Positions 36,340 to 45,495 of a stretch of DNA of 64,000 nucleotides are shown here, piece after piece. The notes under the pieces were generated by a model. It was not told where the DNA came from, ran no database searches, and saw only the letters and a list, made by a program, of their open reading frames with translations. Numbering within the stretch: the first letter of the stretch is position 1; every line of letters begins with the position of its first letter. Made by a program: the position numbers and the translations under genes. Source of the DNA: Balneolaceae bacterium (GTDB taxonomy: Bacteria; Bacteroidota; Rhodothermia; Balneolales; Balneolaceae). Where the stretch lies: contig JAFIES010000076.1 of NCBI GenBank assembly GCA_020832415.1, positions 54,468 to 118,467 on the forward strand, given 5' to 3'.

Positions 36340-37155
36340 ATGAGTATAGATTCAACATCACCAATCGGGATATTTGATTCGGGGATTGGGGGACTCACAG
36401 TTGCAAAAGCCGTTATGGATACACTTCCCAATGAGGATATTATCTATTTTGGTGATACAGCAAGAGTGCCTTACGGAATCAAATCAAAAGGAACCATTCA
36501 AAAATATTCTGCAGAGATTACGCGATTTCTTGTGAGCAAGAATGTGAAGATGGTGATCATTGCATGTAATTCAGTTTCTGCAGTTGCAAAAGCTATAGTT
36601 ACTGAAACAGCGGGAGAGTTACCGGTTTTGAATGTGATTGATACCGGCACAAAAGCGGCTATTAAAACCGGGAAAAAACAGATTGGTGTGATCGGTACAC
36701 TCGCTACCATAAATTCCGGCGCTTATAAAACAGAGCTGCTCAAAAGAGATGATTCTCTCGTGATAAAATCGAAGGCATGCCCGATGCTGGTTCCCCTCGC
36801 CGAGGAAGGGTGGACTGAAAACGAAGTTGCATTAAAAACTCTCTCCATCTACCTGGACCGGTTCAGGACAAATGGAATGGAAGCACTAATTTTGGGATGC
36901 ACACACTATCCTCTTTTTAAAACGTCTATAAAAAAAGTATTTGCCGATCGGGAAATTGAGATTATCGATTCTGCAGATGCCGTTGCAAAATCGGCACGGT
37001 CGCGCCTGAAAAAACTAAACCTGCTTAATACCGGGGAGAAGCCCGGAAATTTGAGCTGTTTTGTAAGTGATCATCCCCAAAGATTCAGAGAACTGGCAGA
37101 ACGCTTTTTGGGCAGAGAGATCCCGGATATTTACATCAAACAACTGCAAGAGTAA
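36340..37155 (+). CDS. murI: Glutamate racemase
   Basis: A 271-residue enzyme that makes D-glutamate for peptidoglycan. Both catalytic cysteines are present: C76 in IIACNSVSAVA and C186 in LGCTHYPL. The N-terminal IGIFDSGIGGLTVAKAV is diagnostic. Only 6 bases separate it from the quinone oxidoreductase gene, and the next gene starts on the base after its stop, so the three are probably cotranscribed. A D-amino-acid transaminase at 9205 offers a second route to D-glutamate. Confidence 0.97.
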   Translation: MSIDSTSPIGIFDSGIGGLTVAKAVMDTLPNEDIIYFGDTARVPYGIKSKGTIQKYSAEITRFLVSKNVKMVIIACNSVSAVAKAIVTETAGELPVLNVIDTGTKAAIKTGKKQIGVIGTLATINSGAYKTELLKRDDSLVIKSKACPMLVPLAEEGWTENEVALKTLSIYLDRFRTNGMEALILGCTHYPLFKTSIKKVFADREIEIIDSADAVAKSARSRLKKLNLLNTGEKPGNLSCFVSDHPQRFRELAERFLGREIPDIYIKQLQE

Positions 37156-38394
37156 ATGGGCAAAAAACAACCATCACTGGCGGTGATTGGAGCAGGTGCT
37201 GCAGGCTATTTTACTGCAGTAAACGCAGCGCGGCTGATGAATGGCAAAGCCCGGATTGTACTCTTTGAAAAAGGGAGGGAAGTTCTCTCAAAAGTTCGGA
37301 TTTCCGGTGGCGGACGCTGCAATGTTACCCATCACTGTTTTGATGCGGAGCGTTTATCAGAGGCCTATCCTCGTGGAAGGCGAATGCTTCGCTGGAGCTT
37401 CGAGCAGTTTGGTGCTGCAGATACGGTAACGTGGTTTGAAGAGAGAGGGATAAAACTGAAAGCCGAAGAAGACGGACGTATGTTTCCCGTAACCAACAGC
37501 TCTGAAACCATCATTCAATGCCTCACTACCGAAGCTGATAAGCACGGAGTTTCCGTTCAAACAAAAACATCCATTCAGAAAATTGAGCCGTTACAAAATG
37601 GAGCATTTAAGCTGATAGAAAATAAGGGAAAAAGCTACAGGTTCGATAAAATCGTTGTGGCTACAGGAGGGTATAACCGGGAAAACGCGTATGAGTGGCT
37701 CAAAGATTTAGGGCACTCCATTCATAAACCGGTGCCTTCTCTGTTTACATTTAATTTCAGGGAGAAGATTTTTAGTGACCTTGCAGGCATTTCTGTAGAT
37801 CCTGTTCAGGTTAAAATTTTGGATACTCAGTTTCGCGAAACAGGTCCGCTTTTAATCACTCACTGGGGATTAAGCGGACCGGCAGTTTTGAAATTGTCGG
37901 CATGGGCAGCCAGGGAGCTTAATGAACGGGAGTATCGGTTTGATATTGAAGTGAACTGGTTACATCCGCTGAATGAACATCAGGTGAGAGAAAAACTGGT
38001 ATCTGTAAGAAAAATGTACAATCGAAAATTGGTTACAAATCAGGCCGAATTTCCCATCCCTTCAAGATTATGGACCAGGTTTACCGAGCTCGCCGGAATC
38101 AGCCCGAAAAAAAACTGGGCTGATATTTCAAATAAAGAGCTGCATCAGCTAACTAACGTTTTGAGCTGCGGGCGTTACAGCATCCAGGGGAAAACCACAT
38201 TTAAAGAGGAATTCGTAACCTGTGGCGGAATTCCACTGAATGAAATTGATCCGGATACGCTGGAAAGTAAAATTGTTCCCGGCCTCTATTTTGTTGGTGA
38301 GGTGCTCGATATCGATGGTGTTACAGGCGGGTTTAATTTCCAGGCTGCCTGGACCAATGGCTGGCTTGCGGCTAAAGCGATAGCCGGTTCTTAA
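37156..38394 (+). CDS. HI0933/YhiN-family flavoprotein
   Basis: A 412-residue FAD-binding protein of the HI0933 family. The dinucleotide-binding motif VIGAGAAGYFTAVNAARL is at residues 9-26, SKVRISGGGRCNVTH near 44, the second FAD motif KIVVATGGYNRENAY near 170, and the C-terminal GLYFVGEVLDIDGVTGGFN. Members are FAD-dependent oxidoreductases whose substrate is not established. The gene begins immediately after the murI stop, so translation is probably coupled. Nothing appears truncated. Confidence 0.92.
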   Translation: MGKKQPSLAVIGAGAAGYFTAVNAARLMNGKARIVLFEKGREVLSKVRISGGGRCNVTHHCFDAERLSEAYPRGRRMLRWSFEQFGAADTVTWFEERGIKLKAEEDGRMFPVTNSSETIIQCLTTEADKHGVSVQTKTSIQKIEPLQNGAFKLIENKGKSYRFDKIVVATGGYNRENAYEWLKDLGHSIHKPVPSLFTFNFREKIFSDLAGISVDPVQVKILDTQFRETGPLLITHWGLSGPAVLKLSAWAARELNEREYRFDIEVNWLHPLNEHQVREKLVSVRKMYNRKLVTNQAEFPIPSRLWTRFTELAGISPKKNWADISNKELHQLTNVLSCGRYSIQGKTTFKEEFVTCGGIPLNEIDPDTLESKIVPGLYFVGEVLDIDGVTGGFNFQAAWTNGWLAAKAIAGS

Positions 38395-38470
38395 AACTTC
38401 GGCACTCTTTACGGCCCTTCCTTGTTGTACTGCTTATGAAAAGGGCAAAAAGTAATACAGGCTAATCTTT

Positions 38471-39352
38471 ATGGCAGATAAACCAATTCAGAACGCAAAT
38501 GAAGGGCACATCACTTCGTACGATCTGGATGCTTACGAACCCAATAGAATTGCAGAGAAAGTACTGCAAGTAGGTATCAAAAAAACCAACTACCCGGCTT
38601 ACAAAACCATTACGCTTGGCTTTATGGGAGGTGTATTTATCTCTTTTGGAGCACTGTATGAACTCTATATCTATTCCCACCCGGATATCGGTTCCGGAAC
38701 CGCAGCTGTGGTAGCTCCATTTTTTTATGCAGTGGGCTACATTATGGCGTTTATATCCGGGGCTGAGGTATTTACAACCAATAATCTGTCTGCCATGGGC
38801 TGGGCGTCAGGCAAACTAACTTTGCTCGAAATCTCGAAAAACTGGTCTGTTGTATTGGCGGCAAATATTACCGGTGCCATGTTTGTGGTTTCTATGTTCT
38901 ATTTCTCCGGCCTTGTTTTTCAGTTTGATAACGCCTTTGTGGATACAGCGAAAAGTTTATCAGCTCAGAAATTGTCGTTCAATCCAATAGAAACTACCGT
39001 AATTGGGATATTCGGCAATATGTTTATCTGTGCCGGACTCTGGCTTGCAATGGCAGGCAGGACGGTAACGGATAAATTCATCGCTCTTTTGGTTCCTGTT
39101 GCAGCTGTTCCAGCTCTGAACTTTCAGCACAGTACAGGCAGCATGTTTCAGTTTTTTCTTGCATTGGTTACCGAAACTGAAGCAGTGGATCTCGAATTAC
39201 CCTCAGAAATTACATTTCTTTCGGTTACAAGTAACTTGTTCTTCGTATCACTGGGCAACGTAATCGGAGGCGGGCTTTTTATCGCAATAATCTACTACTT
39301 CGTCTTTATCCGCGAAACCCGTTTAGATGAACGATCTGAAAATAACGATTAA
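38471..39352 (+). CDS. Formate/nitrite transporter (FNT) family channel
   Basis: A 293-residue protein with six membrane helices in the FNT pattern: FMGGVFISFGALYEL, AFISGAEVFTTNNL, and NVIGGGLFIAIIYYF near the end. FNT proteins form pentameric channels for formate, nitrite, hydrosulfide or acetate. Approximately 40 N-terminal residues precede the first helix. It ends by overlapping the convergent SEC-C gene by 4 bases. The specific anion is not determinable. Confidence 0.87.
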   Translation: MADKPIQNANEGHITSYDLDAYEPNRIAEKVLQVGIKKTNYPAYKTITLGFMGGVFISFGALYELYIYSHPDIGSGTAAVVAPFFYAVGYIMAFISGAEVFTTNNLSAMGWASGKLTLLEISKNWSVVLAANITGAMFVVSMFYFSGLVFQFDNAFVDTAKSLSAQKLSFNPIETTVIGIFGNMFICAGLWLAMAGRTVTDKFIALLVPVAAVPALNFQHSTGSMFQFFLALVTETEAVDLELPSEITFLSVTSNLFFVSLGNVIGGGLFIAIIYYFVFIRETRLDERSENND

Positions 39353-39585
39353 TGGCAATGCTGATGTGCATCTGACCAAACTGTACCCGGCGGGCAATTT
39401 TGTGATGGATTACTGCTGTTCAATGAAATTGCCACGAAAATGAGCCCGAGCACAACGGCTGCGATAATTCCGATCATCCCAAGTTTTGATTTTGTACCTG
39501 CACTGTCTTTATCGTGGCAGCAGTTTTTGTACTTTTTACCGCTTTCGCAGTGACATGGATCGTTTCGCTTGAGCTTTTCTGACAT
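39349..39585 (-). CDS. Small SEC-C motif membrane protein
   Basis: A 78-residue protein with an N-terminal SEC-C zinc motif (RNDPCHCESGKKYKNCCH, residues 7-24) like the C-terminus of SecA, then one membrane helix (LGMIGIIAAVVLGLIFVAI), and a short cysteine- and histidine-containing tail (NCPPGTVWSDAHQHCH). The metal motif would lie in the cytoplasm and the tail outside. Function is unknown. It overlaps the FNT gene end by 4 bases on the opposite strand. Confidence 0.75.
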   Translation of the reverse strand: MSEKLKRNDPCHCESGKKYKNCCHDKDSAGTKSKLGMIGIIAAVVLGLIFVAISLNSSNPSQNCPPGTVWSDAHQHCH

Positions 39586-39682
39586 ATTTGGGTGAGTTGG
39601 TATGAATTTTATTCTAATCTCTTACAGATCTTCAACTTAAGAATTTGCAGAATAACCGGCAGTATTAAATCCAGAGGAAATA

Positions 39683-40474
39683 CTACTCGGACGATCTTCT
39701 TTGGCTGAAAAGCCAGTCAAGCACGTACCTGTCTCCGTAAGCCGGTATCCATGAGAAGTGGTCCATGTCGGGGTATTCAGTGTAGCCGGGAAGTCCACCG
39801 GCATCGCGGATGGCATTAATCATATCACGCGAAAGTTCAGGTGGAACAACATTATCCAGGGCACCGTGAAAATTCCAGATGGGGAGATCTGTTAGAAGGT
39901 GTGCCTTCGCAGGATCGCCACCTCCACAAATGGGCATCGCAGCAGCAAACAGATCAGGATGGCGGGTGATGAGATCCCAGGTGCCAAAACCGCCCATAGA
40001 AAGGCCGGTAATGTAGAGCCTGTTTTCATCAACCGGGTATTCCTGAACTGTTTTATTGAGTAGTTCGTAAGCAAGGCCAAGTGGCTTTGAGGGTTCGTCC
40101 ATCAGGCCGGCACCTTCCTCCCGCCAGTTCAGGTTCGCCCAAAATGATTGATCGGGAGCTTGTGGTGCGATTACAATTGCCGGATGTTCATTTCTGAATT
40201 CTTCTTCTGCAAAGGCATCCAATCCCCATGTCAGCTGAGCGGTGTTATCACTGCCGCGTTCACCTGCACCGTGAAGAAACAGCACGAGCGGATACTCTTT
40301 GCCCTCCTCAAATTCAGGTGGCAGCATCATCCGGTAGCGAAGGGTATCTCCATCATCAGAAATGTACTCTTTCGGTTGATAGAGATCTTCAAGGTCTGTT
40401 TGTGCCTGTAAAGGCTGAAGACCAATCAGAAGAAAAAAAAGAAATGGTGAAAAAAGGGTAAGAAATAATTTCAT
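39683..40474 (-). CDS. Secreted alpha/beta-hydrolase (LpqC/PHB-depolymerase-like)
   Basis: The ATG at 40474 is chosen (263 residues) because it begins a signal peptide MKLFLTLFSPFLFFLLIG; the open frame extends to a TTG at 40498. Mature motifs are YPLVLFLHGAGERGSDN, ITGLSMGGFGTWDL with the nucleophile serine in GLSMGG, and DMDHFSWIP carrying the likely histidine. This pattern is typical of secreted esterases related to LpqC and peptidases with a prolyl-oligopeptidase fold. It may act on esterified glycans or polyesters. No operon partner is evident. Confidence 0.83.
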   Translation of the reverse strand: MKLFLTLFSPFLFFLLIGLQPLQAQTDLEDLYQPKEYISDDGDTLRYRMMLPPEFEEGKEYPLVLFLHGAGERGSDNTAQLTWGLDAFAEEEFRNEHPAIVIAPQAPDQSFWANLNWREEGAGLMDEPSKPLGLAYELLNKTVQEYPVDENRLYITGLSMGGFGTWDLITRHPDLFAAAMPICGGGDPAKAHLLTDLPIWNFHGALDNVVPPELSRDMINAIRDAGGLPGYTEYPDMDHFSWIPAYGDRYVLDWLFSQRRSSE

Positions 40475-40522
40475 GATGAATCCATTAAGGGTGCACAAAC
40501 TCTGATAATGAAGTTGCCATTT

Positions 40523-41857
40523 TTACAGGAACTTACTCGCCAGATTGGCAAGCTCTGATCGCTCACCTTTTTCCAGGCTCACGTGTGCATATACATCGTT
40601 GTTGTTCATGCGGTCAACCAGGTAAGAGAGTCCGTTGCTTTGCGCATCAAGGTACGGCGTATCAATCTGGAAAATATCACCCGTAAAGATAATCTTGGTA
40701 TTCTCACCCGCACGTGTGATGATCGTTTTGATCTCGTGTGGTGTAAGATTTTGAGCTTCATCAATAATGAAGATTACATTATTGAGGCTTCTTCCGCGGA
40801 TGTACGCCAGCGGAACGATCGATAGTTTTTCGGTTTGAACCAGTTCATCCACCTTTTTGTACTGCTTACTCGATTCGCTAAACTGGTTTTTGATGATACT
40901 CAGATTGTCCCATAGAGGCTGCATGTAGGGATCTATTTTTGATTTCACATCACCCGGCAGATAGCCCAAATCGCGATTGCTGAGTGGTACAATTGGGCGC
41001 GCAAGATAAATTTGGCGATAGTACCGGCGCTGTTCAAGTGCGCAGGCCAAAGCGAGGAGAGTCTTTCCGGTACCTGCGGCCCCGGTAATGGTTGCGAGCA
41101 AAATTTCGGGATTCATCAATGCATGCATGGCAAATGTCTGCTCAGCATTTTTGGGAGATATGCCATACGCATTCAGCGGTTTCACAAGCTCCACTTTTTT
41201 ACTGCGGGGATTGTAATACCCCAAAGCTGAGCTGGAATGATTTTTCAGAATGTAGTAGTGATTGCTGATCGGTTTTGAATCTTCCAGTTTACTCTGGCTG
41301 ATTTTACCCTCTTTATAGAGCTGGTTAATCGGAGCGTTATCTTCAAATTTTAGATCTGTTTTGCCACGATACAGATGGTCAATGTCTTTGATGCGGATCG
41401 TTTCATAATCTTCTGCCACCAAATTGAGAGCGCGGGCTTTCAATCTGAGGTTGATATCTTTAGTGACAAGTGTCACTTTTTTATCCGGCTCTTCCTCCAT
41501 CAATTTGAGTGCGGAATTTAATATTCTGTGATCGTTTTTTACGGAACCGAAAACGTCATTCGCATTTACTTTGCTGCCTTCATCACTCACCACCCTGATT
41601 TTTCCGCGGGTGCGGCCATTCAGGGGAATCCACTCCTGGATCATGTTTGAGTCGGTAATTTTATCCAGAAAACGGATAAATTCGCGGGCGTGGAGGTTTG
41701 TAACAGTATTTCCTTTTTTAAAGGAGTCGATCTCTTCTAAAACTGTGATGGGAATGGCGATGTCATGTTTTTCGAAGTTTTTTACAGCGTCAGAATCATA
41801 CAAAAGAACGGAAGTGTCGAGAACAAAAATTTTCTTCACTTTTTTCTGTCCGGGCAT
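40523..41857 (-). CDS. PIN-domain/PhoH-like ATPase fusion
   Basis: A 444-residue protein with an N-terminal PIN nuclease domain (VLDTSVLLYDSDAV at 12-25, with D14 and later acidic D133 in TLVTKDINLRLKA) and a C-terminal PhoH ATPase. The Walker A GAAGTGKT is at 259-266 and the Walker B IIDEAQN at 364-370. This arrangement matches PhoH2-type proteins, proposed RNA helicase-nucleases. The gene stands alone on the minus strand. Confidence 0.92.
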   Translation of the reverse strand: MPGQKKVKKIFVLDTSVLLYDSDAVKNFEKHDIAIPITVLEEIDSFKKGNTVTNLHAREFIRFLDKITDSNMIQEWIPLNGRTRGKIRVVSDEGSKVNANDVFGSVKNDHRILNSALKLMEEEPDKKVTLVTKDINLRLKARALNLVAEDYETIRIKDIDHLYRGKTDLKFEDNAPINQLYKEGKISQSKLEDSKPISNHYYILKNHSSSALGYYNPRSKKVELVKPLNAYGISPKNAEQTFAMHALMNPEILLATITGAAGTGKTLLALACALEQRRYYRQIYLARPIVPLSNRDLGYLPGDVKSKIDPYMQPLWDNLSIIKNQFSESSKQYKKVDELVQTEKLSIVPLAYIRGRSLNNVIFIIDEAQNLTPHEIKTIITRAGENTKIIFTGDIFQIDTPYLDAQSNGLSYLVDRMNNNDVYAHVSLEKGERSELANLASKFL

Positions 41858-41999
41858 AGGCCAAGAATATTACGTTGTGGGTGAGGTGCAATTGTCTGTA
41901 ATGATTTCTTAACTATAACTAAAGGAAATCACATAATCAATAAACCACAAAAATATAATAGTTTGTTTAACCGGCTTAAGGGATGCCCGGGCAATGATT

Positions 42000-42773
42000 T
42001 TATACCCAATCTGAAAATTTAAACAAAGCAATGCTTGCAGCAACTGCAGCATTGAGGCTCTCTACAATATCTGATTTACCATCAATTCGAACCAGTTTTC
42101 GATTCGCCTTGATGAGCGTACTGTCCACTCCGTTGCCTTCATTGCCAACCACAATCACAGATTTATTCGATTGTGAAACAGTGTCAAGCGATACAGAGTC
42201 AGCAGAACCGTCAAGCAGATAGATGTTCCATTGTTCACTTTCGAGAATTTCAAAATGAACAGTCAAATCACCTTTTAAATAAGGAATGGCTCCTGTGGTT
42301 CCGGCGGTGCTTCTTACCACTTTTGGCTGAAACGGATCTGTGGTTCCTTTGCCAATCAGCATGCCACCAACTCCAAACCAGGAAGCCGTTCGAATAATTG
42401 TACCCAGATTTCCCGGATCCTGAATGGCATCCAGTGCTACAATCAAACCGCCTGATCTTGAGATATTATCAATTGAAGTTTGATCGGGTATTTTGCAAAC
42501 TGCAATAATGCCCTGCGAATTTTCTGTATCGCTTATGGTAGCGAAATCATTCTTTGGGAGCTCAAAAGCAGGAATGTTGTCTGGCAGATTGATTTCTGAA
42601 TGATCGATGGTGCCGTCAGTTAAAATTTCAGAAACCTCTAATTTTTTATTTTTGATGATCTGTTCCACACACCGAAGTCCCTCAGCAAGAAAAAGGCCGG
42701 TTTTTTTTCGGTACTTACCCATCAGCAGCTTGCGCCACTCTTTGATCTGATTATTTGACGCGGGTTTTATCAT
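42000..42773 (-). CDS. TrmH/SpoU-family RNA 2'-O-methyltransferase
   Basis: A 257-residue SPOUT methyltransferase with an N-terminal RNA-binding substrate domain (RKKTGLFLAEGLRCVEQII) and the three SpoU motifs: ALDAIQDPGNLGTIIRTA, SVIVVGNEGNGV, and ESLNAAVAASIALF. It methylates ribose in rRNA or tRNA with SAM. The exact nucleotide is unknown. Its upstream DNA is the heptamer-repeat region shared with the divergent aldehyde dehydrogenase gene, so transcript levels might vary with repeat number. Confidence 0.92.
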   Translation of the reverse strand: MIKPASNNQIKEWRKLLMGKYRKKTGLFLAEGLRCVEQIIKNKKLEVSEILTDGTIDHSEINLPDNIPAFELPKNDFATISDTENSQGIIAVCKIPDQTSIDNISRSGGLIVALDAIQDPGNLGTIIRTASWFGVGGMLIGKGTTDPFQPKVVRSTAGTTGAIPYLKGDLTVHFEILESEQWNIYLLDGSADSVSLDTVSQSNKSVIVVGNEGNGVDSTLIKANRKLVRIDGKSDIVESLNAAVAASIALFKFSDWV

Positions 42774-42778
42774 TTTTT

Positions 42779-42848
42779 AAGTGAAAAGTGAAAAGTGAAA
42801 AGTGAAAAGTGAAAAGTGAAAAGTGAAAAGTGAAAAGTGAAAAGTGAA
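42779..42848. repeat. Tandem heptamer repeat, GTGAAAA, about 9-10 copies
   Basis: The 7-base unit GTGAAAA is repeated without visible interruption from just after the start codon end of the TrmH-like gene (6 bases upstream of its ATG on the minus strand) to 42848. It therefore forms most of that gene's 5' untranslated region. On the minus strand the unit reads TTTTCAC. Confidence 0.97.
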
Positions 42849-42873
42849 TTTTTTTAATCTATCATAAACTATC

Positions 42874-42947
42874 TTCTGACTTCTGACTTCTGACTTCTGA
42901 CTTCTGACTTCTGACTTCTGACTTCTGACTTCTGACTTCTGACTTCT
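42874..42947. repeat. Tandem heptamer repeat, TTCTGAC, ten copies
   Basis: Ten perfect units of TTCTGAC (42874-42943) are followed by a partial TTCT. On the minus strand the unit is GTCAGAA, similar in outline to the neighbouring GTGAAAA unit. It lies about 70 bases upstream of the aldehyde dehydrogenase start. Heptamers of this kind are found scattered in Bacteroidota genomes. Confidence 0.97.
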
Positions 42948-43015
42948 TTCCCCTGTTTCACTTCAATTCGAATCGCTCTATATTTACAGAAATAAATCAC
43001 ATAAAAAACCAAGAT

Positions 43016-44536
43016 ATGAAAGATTTTTTGAGTACGCTTGGCATTGAAAAGATTAATGCCGGCACATCTACAGGACAACAATTCATCAAAACCGATTCAT
43101 CTGAACGTATTACCAGTTTTACACCGGCCGATGGTACCGAAATAGCTGAGGTAGTTTCTACAACCCGCGAGGAGTACGATCATGTGGTTCAGAAATCACA
43201 AGAGGCGTTTAAGGAGTGGCGCATGATGCCTGCTCCGCAACGGGGTGAAATTGTACGGCAAATCGGATTAAAACTTCGTGAATATAAAGAACCACTCGGC
43301 AAACTGGTTTCCTACGAGATGGGAAAAATTTACCAGGAAGGATTGGGTGAAGTGCAGGAGATGATTGATATCTGCGATTTTGCCGTTGGTCTGTCGAGGC
43401 AGCTATATGGGTTGACGATGCACTCTGAACGGCCGCAGCACAGAATGTATGAGCAGTGGCATCCGCTTGGACCGGTCGGGGTGATATCAGCTTTTAATTT
43501 CCCCGTGGCAGTGTATAGCTGGAACGCCATGATTGCCGCAGTTTGTGGCGATACTGTTATCTGGAAAGGATCAGAAAAGACACCATTGTGCGGAGTAGCC
43601 GTACAGAATATCGTGGCAGAAGTGCTTAAAGAGAATGATTTGCCGGAAGGCATTTTTGGTTTGATAACCGGCGGACGAGAAGTTGGAGAGTGGCTGACCT
43701 CCGATGAACGGATTCCGCTGATTTCGGCAACCGGATCTATCAGAATGGGTAAGCAGGTGGCACAGGTTGTTGGTGCTCGCCTTGGTAAAACTATTCTTGA
43801 ACTGGGCGGCAATAACGCCATTATCATCAGCAAAGATGCAGATCTTGAGATGGCAATTCGGGCAGTGGTTTTTGGGGCAGTGGGAACTGCCGGTCAACGT
43901 TGCACAAGTACGCGCCGCCTGATCATTCATGAATCTGTTTATGAGGATGTAAAACAGCGGTTAGTCAATATCTACAAAAGTGTTCGCATTGGTGATCCAT
44001 TGGATTCAAAAACACTGGTTGGTCCGTTGATTGATCAGGATGCTGTGGATATGATGCAGAGTGCACTAAAGAAGGTGAAAGCGGAGGGTGGAACAGTTGT
44101 TTGCGGTGGTGATGTGCTGGAAAATATGGAAGGGCATTATGTGAAGCCGGCCATCTGTGAAGTAGAAAATCATTACGAAATTGTGCAGGATGAGACGTTT
44201 GCACCCATTCTCTATCTCATTAAATACAGTTCATTGGATGAGGCGATTTCCCTTCATAATGGTGTAAGACAGGGTCTCAGCTCTTCAATCTTCACATTGA
44301 ATATGCGTGAAGCAGAAAACTTTTTAAGCCATCGCGGATCCGATTGCGGGATTGCCAACGTCAATATCGGCACAAGTGGCGCAGAAATTGGTGGTGCCTT
44401 TGGTGGTGAGAAAGAGACCGGCGGCGGACGCGAATCAGGTTCCGATGCTTGGAAAGCGTACATGCGGCGGCAGACCAATACCATTAATTGGGGTGATGAA
44501 CTTCCGCTTGCCCAGGGTATTGAGTTTGATGTTTGA
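43016..44536 (+). CDS. Aldehyde dehydrogenase, ALDH7 (AASADH)-like
   Basis: A 506-residue aldehyde dehydrogenase. The NAD-binding segment includes GPVGVISAFNFPVAVYSWN and ATGSIRMGK; the glutamate motif is LELGGNNAIII; and the catalytic cysteine is in GTAGQRCTSTRRL. The tail GGAFGGEKETGGGRESGSDAWK is typical of the ALDH7/AmaB group, which oxidises alpha-aminoadipic semialdehyde in lysine breakdown or betaine aldehyde in osmolyte synthesis. No lysine-catabolic genes are adjacent. The promoter region contains the two heptamer arrays. Confidence 0.93.
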   Translation: MKDFLSTLGIEKINAGTSTGQQFIKTDSSERITSFTPADGTEIAEVVSTTREEYDHVVQKSQEAFKEWRMMPAPQRGEIVRQIGLKLREYKEPLGKLVSYEMGKIYQEGLGEVQEMIDICDFAVGLSRQLYGLTMHSERPQHRMYEQWHPLGPVGVISAFNFPVAVYSWNAMIAAVCGDTVIWKGSEKTPLCGVAVQNIVAEVLKENDLPEGIFGLITGGREVGEWLTSDERIPLISATGSIRMGKQVAQVVGARLGKTILELGGNNAIIISKDADLEMAIRAVVFGAVGTAGQRCTSTRRLIIHESVYEDVKQRLVNIYKSVRIGDPLDSKTLVGPLIDQDAVDMMQSALKKVKAEGGTVVCGGDVLENMEGHYVKPAICEVENHYEIVQDETFAPILYLIKYSSLDEAISLHNGVRQGLSSSIFTLNMREAENFLSHRGSDCGIANVNIGTSGAEIGGAFGGEKETGGGRESGSDAWKAYMRRQTNTINWGDELPLAQGIEFDV

Positions 44537-44547
44537 AAATAAACAAC

Positions 44548-44572
44548 CTTCGAGAGTGCTTGCACCTCGAAG
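44548..44572. terminator. Hairpin after the aldehyde dehydrogenase gene
   Basis: CTTCGAG pairs with CTCGAAG and the inner GTGC with GCAC around a TT loop, with one bulged A. It begins 12 bases after the stop. There is no U-tract, so it may be a stabilising or Rho-associated 3' hairpin. Confidence 0.5.
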
Positions 44573-44777
44573 CGTTGTGGTATTCGATCGCCAGATAGGG
44601 TATTTCTTTTGCCCGCAAGTTGTCTAGGAACAGAATAAAGCTGCTTAATGGCACAATACTTCAAGCCATATCAAGAAATACCATATCTAACTCTTTGGCC
44701 TTGTAATCTGATGCTTAAATCCACTACGATTGAATGGCCTTCGGACGATTTAATGTGGCTTCATTTGGCCAATTAGT

Positions 44778-44810
44778 TGAATAGCACAAGTTTCTTATTT
44801 GTGCTATTCA
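44778..44810. terminator. Hairpin at the WbqC-like gene end
   Basis: A perfect 12-bp inverted repeat TGAATAGCACAA / TTGTGCTATTCA with a 9-base loop lies one base from the WbqC-like stop. T-runs are weak on both sides, so terminator function is probable but not certain. Between this and the previous hairpin no gene is seen. Confidence 0.6.
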
Positions 44811-44811
44811 T

Positions 44812-45495
44812 TTATGTGCTGTTCTTTTCCATGCATTCATCAATAACCCGGAAGCTCTCCGGACCATATTGGAACAGAAGATCGAGCAGGCAACAGCCGG
44901 GCTCAAACCCATCAAAATGCTGCCGGTAAACGGGGTGGTTAAATGAGATTTTACTGCGATTTTTGCCCTGCCGTTGATAATTCCGCGCATCATGTTCCTG
45001 ATAATAGAACTCGGCATTCAGATTCTCTGCAAGCAGGTCGGGGTTTGAATGGTACTCTTCTAATTCACTTGCAAGAAATGTATTTGCAGTTACTTCAATC
45101 TCCATAAAGCGAAACAATCTTTCTCTTAAAAAAAGATTGAATGGCAGCAGAAATTCATGATCTTTTGCCGATTGAAAATCTGCTGATATCTCAGGTTCAT
45201 AGAAATCGAAGTAGACACTGCTGCGGTAGTTATACTCAAGTGAGCGTAAGCTTTGCTCAATCCAGTTTACGGAGTGATCTATCCGGACCTGATGGATTGG
45301 CTTTCCCCTGTCTTCGGTAACTATCGGGATATTAATGTACTGAGTGCCATCCGGTGTACGGATTTTTGCCCTGTGTGTACGCCCTTTTCTCGACCAGGTT
45401 TCTGTATCCTGCAACACTACAGTGTCAGATTTTAGTACTGCTGCCAGATCAAACAGATCGGGTATAAATACCGGTTGCAGGATGGACAGTATCAC
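44812..45495 (-). CDS. WbqC-like family protein
   Basis: The 227-residue protein matches the WbqC-like family (PF08889): an N-terminal ILQPVFIPDLFDLAAVLKSD, VLQDTETWSRKGRTHRAKI, and YINIPIVTEDRGKPIHQV. Members occur in O-antigen and exopolysaccharide clusters and in scattered genomic contexts; the activity is not well established. The ATG overlaps the NhaC stop (4 bases), so the two genes are probably translated together, although no functional link is known. Confidence 0.82.
   Translation of the reverse strand: MILSILQPVFIPDLFDLAAVLKSDTVVLQDTETWSRKGRTHRAKIRTPDGTQYINIPIVTEDRGKPIHQVRIDHSVNWIEQSLRSLEYNYRSSVYFDFYEPEISADFQSAKDHEFLLPFNLFLRERLFRFMEIEVTANTFLASELEEYHSNPDLLAENLNAEFYYQEHDARNYQRQGKNRSKISFNHPVYRQHFDGFEPGCCLLDLLFQYGPESFRVIDECMEKNST

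Noticed and set aside
41984..41993. Palindrome TGCCCGGGCA just beyond the TrmH-like stop
   Set aside because: It has no loop and no U-tract, so it is not a convincing terminator, and one short palindrome is expected by chance.
42779..42947. CRISPR-like regular repetition
   Set aside because: Units are 7-base direct tandem repeats with no spacers and no cas genes nearby.
42869..43081. Open frame on the minus strand with repeated SQKSEVR units
   Set aside because: It is the translation of the TTCTGAC heptamer array and overlaps the aldehyde dehydrogenase start.
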